Notes under the pieces: model-generated
What the model was told of the DNA's origin: nothing
Databases searched by the model: none
What the model saw: the letters and a program-made list of their open reading frames with translations, nothing else
Made by a program: the position numbers and the translations under genes
In this document: positions 52,458 through 62,933 of the stretch, one piece after another
How positions within the stretch are numbered: position 1 is the stretch's first letter
How the letters are laid out: every line of letters starts with the position of its first letter
Assembly: GCF_039794105.1 (NCBI RefSeq)
Contig: NZ_JBDIWA010000008.1
Coordinates: forward strand, 1 to 64,000
DNA from: Kuenenia sp039794105
GTDB taxonomy: Bacteria; Planctomycetota; Brocadiia; Brocadiales; Brocadiaceae
Direction: 5' to 3'
DNA: 64,000 bases

Positions 52458-53795
52458 TTAGAGTCCGCTAATATTCATCGTCATCAGAAATTCTGCATTT
52501 GTTTTTGTTTTTGCAAGCCTGTTCTTTAATAATTCCATAGCCTCTATAGGATTCATTTCATTAAGCACCTTTCTGAGGAGCCAGATGCGTTTAATTTCGT
52601 CTGCATTAACAATTAACTCTTCTTTGCGGGTACCTGAACGGGTAATATCAATTGCGGGAAACAATCTGCGGTCTGCCAGCTTCCTGTCAAGATGAAGCTC
52701 CATATTGCCAGTGCCCTTGAACTCTTCAAAAATTACTTCATCCATCCTGCTTCCCGTATCAACAAGTGCGGTTGCAATGATGGTAAGGCTGCCGCCTTCT
52801 TCAATGTTTCTTGCAGCCCCGAAAAACCTTTTCGGTTTCTGAAGGGCGCTTGCATCCACGCCTCCCGACAGTATTTTGCCGCTGTGGGGAATCTCTGTAT
52901 TGTATGCCCTTGCCAGTCTTGTTATGGAATCGAGCAGCACAACAACGTCTTTGCCATATTCCACCATGCGTTTTGCCTTTTCTATTACCATTTCCGCAAC
53001 CTGAATATGCCTGCTTGCTGGCTCATCGAAGGTAGATCCTATAACCTCCGCATCAACCGACCTGTCCATATCCGTAACTTCTTCCGGCCTTTCATCAATG
53101 AGCAGGATAATCAAAAACGCCTCGGGATGGTTTTTTGTAATACTATTCGCTATTTTTTGAAGCAACACTGTTTTCCCTGTACGTGGAGGCGCTACGATTA
53201 AACCCCTCTGGCCTTTGCCGATAGGCGTAACAAAATCCATAATTCTTGTCTCAAGTTCAGCAGGATCTTTTTCTAAAAAAAGCCTTTCAGTCGGGTGAAG
53301 GGGAGTCAGGTCATCGAAAACAATCTTATCTCCCATAATTTCCGGATTTTCAAAATTTATTGCCTCAACACGCAACAATGCAAAATACCGTTCGGAATCC
53401 TTCGGGGGCCTTATTTGCCCGGATACAACAGCGCCGGTACGAATACCAAAACGGCGTATTTGCGAAGGCGAAATGTAGATATCGTCCGGGCAAGGCAGGT
53501 AATTATAGTCAGGTGAACGGAGAAAACCAAAACCTTCCGGAAGCACCTCCACTACGCCTTCTCCGTACATCAGGCCGTTTTGATTGACTCTTTCCTTCAG
53601 GATTTTAAAGATCAGTTCCTGCTTCTTTAATCCCGTGTATTCTTTGAGTCCTTCTTTCTTGGCAATATCCTGTAATTCCTTGATTGTTTTCTTTTGCAGT
53701 TCTGTTATGTGCATTTTGCCGCGTTTGATTTCCTCATATTTTTCATTTGTTTCTTTATCTATTACTTCTATTTCTTTTTTACTGTCTAAGACCAT
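52458..53795 (-). CDS. rho: Transcription termination factor Rho
   Basis: Rho is a hexameric RNA helicase that ends transcription. I prefer the ATG at 53795, nine bases after AAGGAG; ATGs at 53801 and 53819 are possible. About 445 residues include the N-terminal helical domain (LQDIAKKEGLKEYTGLKKQEL), the RNA-binding RNP1 motif GFGFLR, Walker A APPRTGKTVLL, Walker B VVVLLDSITRLARAYN and the Q/R-loop stretch GTGNMELHLDR. It follows coaE closely. Confidence 0.96.
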   Translation of the reverse strand: MVLDSKKEIEVIDKETNEKYEEIKRGKMHITELQKKTIKELQDIAKKEGLKEYTGLKKQELIFKILKERVNQNGLMYGEGVVEVLPEGFGFLRSPDYNYLPCPDDIYISPSQIRRFGIRTGAVVSGQIRPPKDSERYFALLRVEAINFENPEIMGDKIVFDDLTPLHPTERLFLEKDPAELETRIMDFVTPIGKGQRGLIVAPPRTGKTVLLQKIANSITKNHPEAFLIILLIDERPEEVTDMDRSVDAEVIGSTFDEPASRHIQVAEMVIEKAKRMVEYGKDVVVLLDSITRLARAYNTEIPHSGKILSGGVDASALQKPKRFFGAARNIEEGGSLTIIATALVDTGSRMDEVIFEEFKGTGNMELHLDRKLADRRLFPAIDITRSGTRKEELIVNADEIKRIWLLRKVLNEMNPIEAMELLKNRLAKTKTNAEFLMTMNISGL

Positions 53796-53821
53796 ATCCA
53801 TTGTCTCCTTACCTTTCATAA

Positions 53822-54433
53822 CTATTTTTCCTCTATATAAAGTTGCCAGAATTTTTTGACTTGCAGAAATGTATTATCGACCGAAAAATTATTATCAATA
53901 ATATAATCCGCCTTGTTTTTCTTCTCTTGCAGATCCATCTGAAAAGATTCTCTTTTTTCCAATTCTCCTTCGCTCCAGTGCCTGCTGATTTGACTTCGCT
54001 TTGCCCGTTGGCCTTTCCCGGTATTTACAAATACCACATAATCACATACCATTGAAAGCCCCGATTCTTCTAATAAAGCAGCATCGATAACGATAGCATG
54101 CTTCTTGCCGTGATGTATTATGTCGTCAATTTTTGCATAGATTTGTTTTATAATAATGGGATGCAATATCGAGCATAAAGTATCCAAACCGGCCTTATCC
54201 CTGAATACGATCTCTGCCAGTTGTCTGCGGTCTATTCCGCCATAGCCATTTTTCACCGTATTGCCAAATGTTTCTATTATATTTTTTTTAATCTCATCTC
54301 TTAAAAGTAGTGTATGGCACATCTCATCGGCATCGATGTGTGCCGCTCCCAGCGAAGCCAGCATACGGGCAATGGCGCTTTTTCCGCTGGCGATGCCCCC
54401 CGTTATGCCAATAATTTTTGGTCTGTTGTGCAC
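53822..54433 (-). CDS. coaE: Dephospho-CoA kinase
   Basis: The 203-residue enzyme carries out the last step of coenzyme A synthesis, phosphorylating dephospho-CoA. It has the P-loop GITGGIASGKSAIARML, DADEMCH and the substrate-binding HPIIIKQI segment. It overlaps the end of polA by one base and precedes rho, an order known in other bacteria. Confidence 0.93.
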   Translation of the reverse strand: MHNRPKIIGITGGIASGKSAIARMLASLGAAHIDADEMCHTLLLRDEIKKNIIETFGNTVKNGYGGIDRRQLAEIVFRDKAGLDTLCSILHPIIIKQIYAKIDDIIHHGKKHAIVIDAALLEESGLSMVCDYVVFVNTGKGQRAKRSQISRHWSEGELEKRESFQMDLQEKKNKADYIIDNNFSVDNTFLQVKKFWQLYIEEK

Positions 54434-57096
54434 TATGTTTCCATCCAGTTTTTCCCCGTCTTGATATTCACCTTAACGGGAACCCTAAGCGTTACGGCAT
54501 GCCCCATTTCTTCCTGCACCATTATACGAGTCTGCTCCAGCGCCTGTACTTCTACTTCAAAAAGCAGTTCATCATGTATTTGCAGCAGCATGCGTGCTTC
54601 ATAATCCCCGCCTTTCAATTTTGAATAAATATTGTTCATTGCAACCTTTATCAAATCGGCGGCGGAGCCTTGAATTATCGTGTTTATGGCAATACGCTCC
54701 GCCAGGTTTCTGAACCGTTTATTCTTTGCATTAATATCGGGAATGGTACGTTTTCTATTAAAAAGCGTTTTTACATATCCCATTTCTTTCGCTTCTTCGA
54801 CCACCTTATCCCTGAATTCCCGCACCCCCAGATACAAAGTAAAATATGCATCGATAAAATCTTTTGCATCCTTTAATGAAAGGCCGGTATCCCGCGAAAG
54901 CCCATATTCATTAAGTCCGTAAATAATGCCAAAATTAATCGCTTTCGCATTGCGCCGCATTTCTGTCGTTACGTTCTCCAGAGGAATATGGTAAATGGAG
55001 GACGCGACCGCAGAGTGGATATCCAAATCTTCCCTGAACGCCTCCATCAGCGCCGTATCTTCAGAAAAATGTGCAAGTATCCTTAACTCGATTTGCGAAT
55101 AATCCGCCGACAAGAACACTGCGTTTTTTCCGGAAGGAATAAACGCCCTGCGAATTTGTTTGCCAATATCTGTTTTAACCGGGATATTCTGAAGATTCGG
55201 ATTACTGCTGCTGAGGCGGCCAGTTGACGTCACTGTTTGATTAAAGGTCGTATGAATTTTCCCTGTATCCTGATTTAAGAGATTCGGCAAGGCGTCTGCA
55301 TAGGTGCTTTTAAGCTTCGTAAGCTGCCGGTATTCCAGCGCCAGTTTTGGCAATGGATGACGCCATGCAAGGGAAGCCAGCACGTTTGCATCTGTTGATG
55401 CACCAGTTTTTGTGCGCCGTAATTTTGGTAATTGGAATTTATCAAAAAGGATCGTCCCCAATTGTTTGTGAGAACTGATATTAAACTCCTGCTCTGCAAC
55501 ACGATAAATTTCCTTTTCCAGATACTGCAATTGTGCCGATAAATCACCGGACATCTGCCGGAGAAAGCCTGCATCAATACAGATGCCATTCCCCTCCATT
55601 TCCGCCAACACATAAATCAGAGGAATCTCTATTTCCTGGAATAGCAGCCATAATCCTTCTTTTTTTAATAACGGCGACATTGTTTCCGCCAGGCGAAATG
55701 TTATGTCGGCGTCCTGGCAGGCATACTGGCATACCTTATCTACCGGCACTTTATCCATCGTTATCTGCTGTTTGCCGGAACCGATTAATTCAGCGATCAT
55801 TATTGTTTTGTAAGATAAGTATTCAAAGGCAATGTCATCAAGATTATGGTTTCTTTTCGCCGGATTGAGCAGATAAGAAGCAATCATTGAATCAAAATAA
55901 ATGCCTTTTAACTCAATGTTGTGTTTTTTCAGCACAAGCAAATCATATTTGATATTTTGTCCTATTTTCTTTTTACTTTCGTCTTCCAGGATTTTTCTGA
56001 TTTCAGGAAGAACAATATCCGCCGTTAAATGCCTTGTGTTTTCAGGCGCCATCAAAGGCAAATAATATGCTTCCTTCTGTTCCCATGAAAAAGAAAGTCC
56101 TACAATGTGTGCTTTAAGGGGATCAGTACCGGTTGTTTCCAAATCTATTGCAAAGGCGTCTTTTTTGCTAATCTGTTCAAGAAACCCGTGAAATTGTTCA
56201 ATAGTATTTATGAGATAATAATGGGTCTCCTCTGTATTTGCAGTAGCTACCATATCGGAGAGAAGGGTATTGAATCCAAATGATCGAAATAATTTCCGGA
56301 GTTTTATGTTCTCTCCGGTGGACAGCCTGCAGGATTCCATATCCACCGTAAGGGGGATATCGTTATAAAGCTCCAGCAGTTCCCTGGAGAACCTGGCCCG
56401 GTCGGCAAACATCCGTAGGTTTTCCTGTCTCTTTTTCCCGGAAATATGATCAACATTGGCAAGTACGGATTCCAACGACCCCCATTTTTTAATTAGATCG
56501 AGGGCGGTTTTATTACCGATACCAGGAACACCGGGAATATTATCAGAAGCATCTCCCGCAAGTGCCAGCACATCAACCACCTGATTCGGCTTTATGCCCT
56601 TTTGCAGGAATAGCACGTCTGAATCAATAATCTCCCCTTTTTTTGCGTGCAGTATTTTTACCTTCGGCCCAATTAATTGCTCCAAATCCTTGTCCGAGGT
56701 AACAATTACCACTTCTATTTCTTTTTTTTCCAGTACGGCCACTAACGACCCAATCACATCGTCCGCTTCATACCCCTTTGCCGCGTAAACCGGAATGCCA
56801 AGCGCCCTGACAACTTTATAAATCAAAGGGATCTGAACTTGCAAATCTTCCGGTGTTTCCTTGCGGGTGGCTTTGTATTCACTATATTTTTGATGTCGGT
56901 TTGTAGTATATTTTGTGTCAAATACCAGCGCCAAATAGTCAGGACGTTGTTCCCGCAGCAATTTCAGCAGCATCCTTGTAAAACCATATACGGCGTTTGC
57001 CGGTGTGCCGTCAGGCGTTGTCAGCTTTGCCGTAATAGCATAAAACGCCTGATAACAATGCGAATGTCCATCGATGATAAAAAACCGTTCCGGCAT
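54433..57096 (-). CDS. polA: DNA polymerase I
   Basis: The 887-residue protein has all three domains: the N-terminal 5'-3' exonuclease (FIIDGHSHCYQAFYA, GDASDNIPGVPGIG), the 3'-5' proofreading domain with the DLETTGTDP motif retained, and the family A polymerase (DYSQIELRILAHFSED, FGIIYGLNEYG, QIHDELLFEVE). Proofreading is likely active since DLETT is intact, unlike in many gram-positive enzymes. It heads polA-coaE-rho on the minus strand. Confidence 0.97.
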   Translation of the reverse strand: MPERFFIIDGHSHCYQAFYAITAKLTTPDGTPANAVYGFTRMLLKLLREQRPDYLALVFDTKYTTNRHQKYSEYKATRKETPEDLQVQIPLIYKVVRALGIPVYAAKGYEADDVIGSLVAVLEKKEIEVVIVTSDKDLEQLIGPKVKILHAKKGEIIDSDVLFLQKGIKPNQVVDVLALAGDASDNIPGVPGIGNKTALDLIKKWGSLESVLANVDHISGKKRQENLRMFADRARFSRELLELYNDIPLTVDMESCRLSTGENIKLRKLFRSFGFNTLLSDMVATANTEETHYYLINTIEQFHGFLEQISKKDAFAIDLETTGTDPLKAHIVGLSFSWEQKEAYYLPLMAPENTRHLTADIVLPEIRKILEDESKKKIGQNIKYDLLVLKKHNIELKGIYFDSMIASYLLNPAKRNHNLDDIAFEYLSYKTIMIAELIGSGKQQITMDKVPVDKVCQYACQDADITFRLAETMSPLLKKEGLWLLFQEIEIPLIYVLAEMEGNGICIDAGFLRQMSGDLSAQLQYLEKEIYRVAEQEFNISSHKQLGTILFDKFQLPKLRRTKTGASTDANVLASLAWRHPLPKLALEYRQLTKLKSTYADALPNLLNQDTGKIHTTFNQTVTSTGRLSSSNPNLQNIPVKTDIGKQIRRAFIPSGKNAVFLSADYSQIELRILAHFSEDTALMEAFREDLDIHSAVASSIYHIPLENVTTEMRRNAKAINFGIIYGLNEYGLSRDTGLSLKDAKDFIDAYFTLYLGVREFRDKVVEEAKEMGYVKTLFNRKRTIPDINAKNKRFRNLAERIAINTIIQGSAADLIKVAMNNIYSKLKGGDYEARMLLQIHDELLFEVEVQALEQTRIMVQEEMGHAVTLRVPVKVNIKTGKNWMET

Positions 57097-57945
57097 TTTT
57101 GGGTTAGTCTTGTAATTCAGTCATACTTTGCAAAACCACGTGTGTCATATTACGTAGAAAGAATGCTATTGGCATTTTGCAACTATATGACAGACAAGGG
57201 TGATTGCGCTGGTAAGATAAATAAAGAGGATATGTTGTATGTTATTTACAATCAGGTCTCTAAAAAGTGGAAAAAGAACATCTTGCTCAATAAAACGACT
57301 GTGGTATTAAAAAACAGTTTTGTATGGAAAAAAACGGAAAATGCACAGACTGGGAAAAAGGATTTGATTTACCGCTATGCAAAAATTGGATGGAATACTT
57401 TCTTAAATGCAATTACGAAAAATGTTACCATGTATAAATGTATTGTCAAGTCAAATATGAAAAATCAATACCGCATTTACCAAGGTTTTTTGGATTTTTG
57501 CTATACACGCTAATTTTTAAAAAAACGGCCATTGATTTACCTACAGAGGTTTTTTTCATTTTCTCTGCAAGGTTTGTTTTAAAAATATATATGTTCATCC
57601 ATGCGGGGCGTAAACAAGTAAATATTGTGCTAATATAGCAGGGACGAAGTATTTTCCTGTGTACAGTTATAATTCGTTCAACAGTGCGTAGTTGTCGCAT
57701 TTACAGCATTTTACGCCTTTATGCTTCAATGCAGGCAAATGCGACAACTACCAGAGAAAAGCAAGCCTCCCGAGTGGGAGCATTCCCGATTTTTTGTAAC
57801 CGTTCATGGGGGGCAGGACGACACAACCCTGACAGGGTTCAGAACCCTGTCAGGGTTAACACAACGGCAACATTTCATTAAAATATGACGGAAGTCACAA
57901 AAAATCAGGAATGTACTCCTCCTGAGTATATTATCTTGCCTGGAA
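57097..57945. other. Gene-poor region with palindromic repeats
   Basis: Plus-strand frame 57163-57513 is open (117 codons, lysine-rich, no ribosome site, no family); I leave it as unproven. An inverted repeat GTAGTTGTCGCATTT/AAATGCGACAACTAC lies at 57688-57751. The polA promoter must be at the left end. Confidence 0.45.
57825..57857. repeat. Palindromic dispersed repeat AACCCTGACAGGGTT
   Basis: AACCCTGACAGGGTT, a CAG loop and AACCCTGTCAGGGTT form a near-perfect hairpin. The word is known to recur in many copies in some bacterial genomes. It ends 88 bases before the 3' end of the giant exported protein gene. Confidence 0.75.
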
Positions 57946-60900
57946 TTATTTATTTACCTTTACCTTCAAGGTCTTCTTTAAAGTTTCTGAATAAAAACGG
58001 ACCCTGGCTGTCCCTTTTTTATTCAATGCATTGATGGTAAATATTGCCTCGCCCTGTGAATCCGTCCTTACCTTTTTTGGCGAAACTGTTATCCGTTTTT
58101 GACCTGACTTGTTTATTTTAACGCGGATCGATTCTTCATTTACAAGGCAACCATCTTTTCCCGTTACTATTACCGTAACGTCACCGCTCTCATTCTTTTC
58201 AAGTTTCAATCTGTGCGGTGATATCTCAATATCTTCTCCTGTGCAAGCGTAAGGAGTCGGAGGAATTGACGGTGTTGCAATAATCGATGGATATGGCGTT
58301 GGTGCGGCAACGTCTATCACGGAAACTGTAGCGGTTACCAGCTTTACAGCCCCTGTAGTGTTAATGTCATCAAGGTACAATGCCATTAACGTATCTCCCA
58401 CACCACCCTGAATGCTGTTAAATTCCAGTGTACCGCCGCTTCTTGCCACCAGAACCGAACCGGTAAATATGCCAGTATCCTTTCCGGTTTCATCCATCCG
58501 TACCTTCGTGGTGTTAAACCGGGAGGTTTGAACAAAAACACTGTCATTAAAGGTTTCTGCTTCTACGTGGTTGATATTTTGTTCGGCGTCTGCCAGTATT
58601 ATACCGATAAATGTGTCAGGGAGGCATTTGTCATTATTAAATGCAAGCTTTGCGTCAAAACTACTGAACGTTAGTTCCTCTGAAACTTCCGTATCCAGCG
58701 GCGCCGTGTCAGTATATGTAACGGTTGCCGTGCCACCCTGTACGGTTTTTATAACTCCAATATTAGTCCTCTCGCCCAAACCTGCGCCGACCGTGGTAGT
58801 GGTTCCCGTTCTGATTGTCGCAAGGAACGTGCCGCTGTCTGCACCCTCTTCTTTCAAATCAAGCAGCAGGTCGTCCCCTGAGTAATAGTTAACGCCAAAT
58901 ATCTTAATAGCGGTAGTAAGGACGTCTTCTGATGCTGCGTCGGCATTTCTGTCGGAATCAGCTACAGTAACAACTACAGTATCACCCGAAAGATACGCCC
59001 TCTCTTTGCTCAGGGATAAACTGCCGGTAGAGCCTTGTATTGGAGTGGGGGAAGGTAAAGGAGATGGTGTCGGAGACGGAAAAGGCTTTGGCGTTGCCGA
59101 AGTTACCGAAGGACTAGGTACAGGAGTAGGCGTTGGGGTAATTGTTCCTGTAAAAGTTGGCTTTGGGACTATCGTAGGCAATGGCGAAGGGGAGGGAGTA
59201 GGTATTTGCACAGGCGCTGATTCTGTGGTAAAGCTCCAGCTATAGCTTGAACTTAATGTGGTTCCCGCCCAGTTTGCAGCCTGGGCGCCGGTTGTGATTG
59301 TTGCCGTATAAGTGGCGTCATAGTCAAGGTTTTCTGATGGGGTGAATGTTGCGGTACTTCCATTCGTAGATACAACCCCGCTGACATTGCCGCCGCCTCC
59401 GCTAATGGAAAAGGTATCCGCAGTGAGTGTTGAACCGTTCATTGTGAGGCTAAAAGTGGCAGTGACCGTTGTTGTGACAGTAATACCGCTTGCCCCGTTG
59501 GACGGACTTACGGAGGTTACCGAAAGAGTTACTACGGGTAGTGGTTCTTCGCTTGGAGGAGTAACTGGCGGTTCTTCTGATACCACGGCGACCTTGACAA
59601 TAAAGGCGTTGCTAAAATCATCTACTGACCAGCCGGTGGTTGTTCCTGCTATAGGAAAGGTTGATGAGTAAGTCTCTCCTGTGATATGAGCATCACCGGA
59701 AGCGTCCACGGCGATTCCATAGCCATAATCATTATCAACGCCCCCGATGTAAGTGGAATAGGCAAGCGATCCTCCCGAAGGTTCTAACTTAGATATAAAG
59801 GCAGAACAACTTTCTGCTGCATGAGGGGCGACGGTAGTCGTTCCCACAACAGGAAATTCGCTGGAGAACGTATAACCTGTTATATAAGCAGAGCCGGAAC
59901 CGTCTAAGGCGATTGCATGTCCCTGATCTTCACCACTTCCGCCAAGATAGGTTGAGTAGATAAACTCTACAGGCGTTCCTGTGCCGATCTTTATTATAAA
60001 AGCGTCATAAGAGCCACCGCCGTAAGGAGTATTAGTGCCCACAATGGGAAAGTTTTCCGACTCGGTATATCCTGTTATATATGCATATCCGTCGCTATCC
60101 ACGGCGATTCCTCTCGCAAAATCAGCACTAGCTCCTCCAATATAAGTGGAATATTCAAGGGTGTCTCCTGATGCATTTAGCTTTGCGGCAAAGGCATCGC
60201 TCGCTTCTCCTTCTATGCCTGCCGTCGTTCCCACAACGGGAAAATCACTGGACAAAGTTTCTCCTGCTATATATGCAGAACCGTAACCATCTACTGCAAT
60301 TGCATATCCCTGATCGTCACTGCTTCCTCCAAGGTATGTGGAGTAGACAAGCTCTACAGGCGTCTCTGCACTCAATTTTGTAACAAAGGCGTCGTAATTC
60401 TCTACGCCATTTTTTTCTGTATCAGTTCCCAGAACTGGAAAATTAGCGGAATCGGTATACCCTGTTATATAAGCATATCCATCGCCGTTCACAGCGATTC
60501 CATGTGCAGTATCCCAGTTGCCCGCTCCCCCTATATAGGTGGAGTATTCGAGGGTGTCGCCTGATGCACCAAGCTTTACTACAAATGCATCACGTGTTCC
60601 GCGCAGTGTTGACGCTATTAAAGGCCAATCGCCAATGTCTGTTTCCGTTTCCACTACTGGAAAATCACTCGATTCCGTATATCCGGTAATATAAGCAGAG
60701 CCGGATCCGTCCACCGCGATTCCATAACTATAATCATCATCATTTCCCCCTATATAGGTGGAGTAGATAAGCCCTAAGCCCAATGGTGAATCTGTGCCGA
60801 GTTTTGTGACAAAGGCGTCATAGGTTTCAGCGGGGCCATGGAAGGGTGTATCTGTCCCTACTACGGGAAAATCATCAGAGGCAGTATAGCCTGTTATGTA

Positions 60901-62205
60901 TGCAGCCCCTGAACTATCCACCGCAATTCCTCGTCCCACATCGTCCATATTAGCACCTCCAATGTATGTGGAGTATTCGAGAATAGGATCGATGATGAGA
61001 GAATGGGATGTATCGTAGGAGGCAACTTTGATGCTATAACAGTATGTAAGATGTGCAATTTCAGATTTATGATCGCCTGACTGGTTTAAAGTATTTGAGC
61101 CGGATTGTTGAGAATCTTTCTGCGCATCGTTGTCTGCAGGATAAACTGCAAGGCAAAATTTGTCCGCGCCGCCTTGCGTCTGCTTTGATGTTTCAACCTC
61201 GAAGCGTCCTTCTATTTCCGTCCGTTTCCCATTGATCTCCTGATACACATAAGGCCGTTTTTGAATGATTTTGACTTCCGTATTTAAGACGTTTGAACTG
61301 TCTTCTGCCCCTTTTTTTACGATAATCTCCATATCTCCGTTTTCATTTACCCGCAGGTCTTCTATACCCGCATACGCAAATCTTGCCTGCGTGGGGTCTG
61401 CGCCTGGTTTTACTATAATGTCGTATTCAAGTTGGCGGTTATTGCCGTAAAATTTTATGTCGATGCCGTCATATATCTCCTTGTAAACAACAGCGCTGTA
61501 AGTGGGGACATTGGTTATCCAGTTCGTCTTCTTATTGCCGGTTAAATAGTTTACCTTTCCCATCGACAAACCATCAGCGAAGATTTCCGGATGTTTATTA
61601 GCGCCGATAGGTATGAGGCTGATGAATGCGGATCGGGTGGTGCTGGTAAACGCTGTTTGCCCGTGTTCCCCTGTGGCATAAGAATTGGAGATTTCTGACT
61701 TGTCCTGGGTTTTTCGTTGAGAGGCTGAGGATTCTTTGTTTAAACCATTTGATCCTGTGAGCGATAGATACACGCCCTCTTCCGAAAAGAGCATGGTATG
61801 CCCGATGCCCTTTTCATAGAATTTTACCCGTTTATCCATTTGTCCGTTGTTTTGTACGAAGTAGAGGGGCAATTTCCCATAAGACATCCGAACAGGGCTA
61901 TGCGTTTCCGCATCAAGCGGCGGTGTATTTAATCCTTTATATTCTGCAAAGTCTCCATGCTGCAAATCCGCCGCATATTTGGAGAATTTCATTGTTTGCT
62001 TGCTTTTCGGCCTTGATGAATCCTTTCCTGCCGTATGCAAGGCTTTTCCGTTAATAGTAAATATCGGACTGCTATATTCCTCATTCCCAAAACCACAACC
62101 CCGGCATAACTGAGAAGTTTCCTCCAGGCAAAAGCCGGTTACTGTATATCCCAATACTATCGTAAGGAAAGTAATCAATGCGCAAAATAAACGTAACATG
62201 CTCAC
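57946..62205 (-). CDS. Giant exported SBBP-repeat protein
   Basis: The roughly 1,419-residue protein starts at GTG 62205, seven bases after AAGGAG; an ATG at 62229 lacks such a site. A signal peptide (about residues 5-25) precedes a domain around residues 105-430 (LPLYFVQNNGQMDKRVKFYEKG) that often precedes SBBP repeats. Seven beta-propeller-type repeats with STYIGG or STYLGG and GIAVDSSGAAYITGYT follow, then a bacterial Ig-like domain (SPSNGASGITVTTTVTATFS), a Pro/Thr/Ser-rich linker, and further Ig-like domains. It is probably a cell-surface or S-layer-associated protein. No anchor or sorting motif is seen at the C-terminus. Confidence 0.9.
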   Translation of the reverse strand: MSMLRLFCALITFLTIVLGYTVTGFCLEETSQLCRGCGFGNEEYSSPIFTINGKALHTAGKDSSRPKSKQTMKFSKYAADLQHGDFAEYKGLNTPPLDAETHSPVRMSYGKLPLYFVQNNGQMDKRVKFYEKGIGHTMLFSEEGVYLSLTGSNGLNKESSASQRKTQDKSEISNSYATGEHGQTAFTSTTRSAFISLIPIGANKHPEIFADGLSMGKVNYLTGNKKTNWITNVPTYSAVVYKEIYDGIDIKFYGNNRQLEYDIIVKPGADPTQARFAYAGIEDLRVNENGDMEIIVKKGAEDSSNVLNTEVKIIQKRPYVYQEINGKRTEIEGRFEVETSKQTQGGADKFCLAVYPADNDAQKDSQQSGSNTLNQSGDHKSEIAHLTYCYSIKVASYDTSHSLIIDPILEYSTYIGGANMDDVGRGIAVDSSGAAYITGYTASDDFPVVGTDTPFHGPAETYDAFVTKLGTDSPLGLGLIYSTYIGGNDDDYSYGIAVDGSGSAYITGYTESSDFPVVETETDIGDWPLIASTLRGTRDAFVVKLGASGDTLEYSTYIGGAGNWDTAHGIAVNGDGYAYITGYTDSANFPVLGTDTEKNGVENYDAFVTKLSAETPVELVYSTYLGGSSDDQGYAIAVDGYGSAYIAGETLSSDFPVVGTTAGIEGEASDAFAAKLNASGDTLEYSTYIGGASADFARGIAVDSDGYAYITGYTESENFPIVGTNTPYGGGSYDAFIIKIGTGTPVEFIYSTYLGGSGEDQGHAIALDGSGSAYITGYTFSSEFPVVGTTTVAPHAAESCSAFISKLEPSGGSLAYSTYIGGVDNDYGYGIAVDASGDAHITGETYSSTFPIAGTTTGWSVDDFSNAFIVKVAVVSEEPPVTPPSEEPLPVVTLSVTSVSPSNGASGITVTTTVTATFSLTMNGSTLTADTFSISGGGGNVSGVVSTNGSTATFTPSENLDYDATYTATITTGAQAANWAGTTLSSSYSWSFTTESAPVQIPTPSPSPLPTIVPKPTFTGTITPTPTPVPSPSVTSATPKPFPSPTPSPLPSPTPIQGSTGSLSLSKERAYLSGDTVVVTVADSDRNADAASEDVLTTAIKIFGVNYYSGDDLLLDLKEEGADSGTFLATIRTGTTTTVGAGLGERTNIGVIKTVQGGTATVTYTDTAPLDTEVSEELTFSSFDAKLAFNNDKCLPDTFIGIILADAEQNINHVEAETFNDSVFVQTSRFNTTKVRMDETGKDTGIFTGSVLVARSGGTLEFNSIQGGVGDTLMALYLDDINTTGAVKLVTATVSVIDVAAPTPYPSIIATPSIPPTPYACTGEDIEISPHRLKLEKNESGDVTVIVTGKDGCLVNEESIRVKINKSGQKRITVSPKKVRTDSQGEAIFTINALNKKGTARVRFYSETLKKTLKVKVNK

Positions 62206-62350
62206 GAATAATCTCCTTTTCACAAACATGCATTAAAAAAATGAAAATTCCTATACTATTAAATTAATTCTTCTATTATGTGACATGTCCTAAAGTGTTA
62301 CATACCTGTATGTTGTATGTTTGAAAATTGGACAGCATTTTTGGGAAAAA

Positions 62351-62869
62351 TCATTTGCATTGTTGTCTCGGCCATCCGGAAGGCGGCAATGTGCCAGTGT
62401 ATTTTTTAAAATACTGTGTAATTTTTTCATGAGATTCATAACCAGGTTCTTTTATATCTTCTGTCCGTGTCATTACAAGATAGTTATTTTTAAATTCTAT
62501 TGATGTTGACCATGTAGTAGTGTTGCCGTCTTCCGCATCTGTTCCCTCCCAAAAAGAACCGATAAGTCTGCTGCCGGAGATTTTATAAGCAATGGTATCG
62601 TCCACTTCGTAGCATGTTTTATCATGGGTGTACCATTTTACGGTATTACCATTAAACTGGAAAATTTCTTCATCAATTACATTGGTTTCTTTCCACTCTT
62701 CCCGTTCTCCATCATCGATGTCATACCCTTCGACAATTTCTTTTTCCAACAACCATGTCCCGGACAACCCTGCTAATTCAGAAGAAGATGATTTGTTTTT
62801 TTCTTTACATCCGAATCCAAATAACAGGGTAAAAATAAATACTACAGCAATTCCCCGATACTTTTTCAT
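62351..62869 (-). CDS. Putative lipoprotein with lipocalin-like fold
   Basis: The 172-residue protein starts at ATG 62869 behind AAAGGGG. A short signal segment ends in FGFGCKEK, an acceptable lipobox with a modified Cys. The mature part (LSGTWLLEKEIVEG, IFQFNGNTVKWYT, KNNYLVMTRTED) has the beta-strand pattern of lipocalin-like domains found in small exported proteins. Role unknown. Confidence 0.75.
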   Translation of the reverse strand: MKKYRGIAVVFIFTLLFGFGCKEKNKSSSSELAGLSGTWLLEKEIVEGYDIDDGEREEWKETNVIDEEIFQFNGNTVKWYTHDKTCYEVDDTIAYKISGSRLIGSFWEGTDAEDGNTTTWSTSIEFKNNYLVMTRTEDIKEPGYESHEKITQYFKKYTGTLPPSGWPRQQCK

Positions 62870-62933
62870 ATTAGCCCCTTTCCCTGAATAGTACTTGTTA
62901 AGATTTATAAAAAACATATTACTTGGTTTAGTG

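Noticed and set aside
56839..57513. Plus-strand 224-codon frame overlapping the start of polA
   Set aside because: Its first half is antisense to polA. The remaining part has no ribosome site and no recognisable family.
59006..59245. Plus-strand Gly/Val-rich frames across the giant exported protein
   Set aside because: They are shadows of the Pro/Thr/Ser-rich linker on the other strand.
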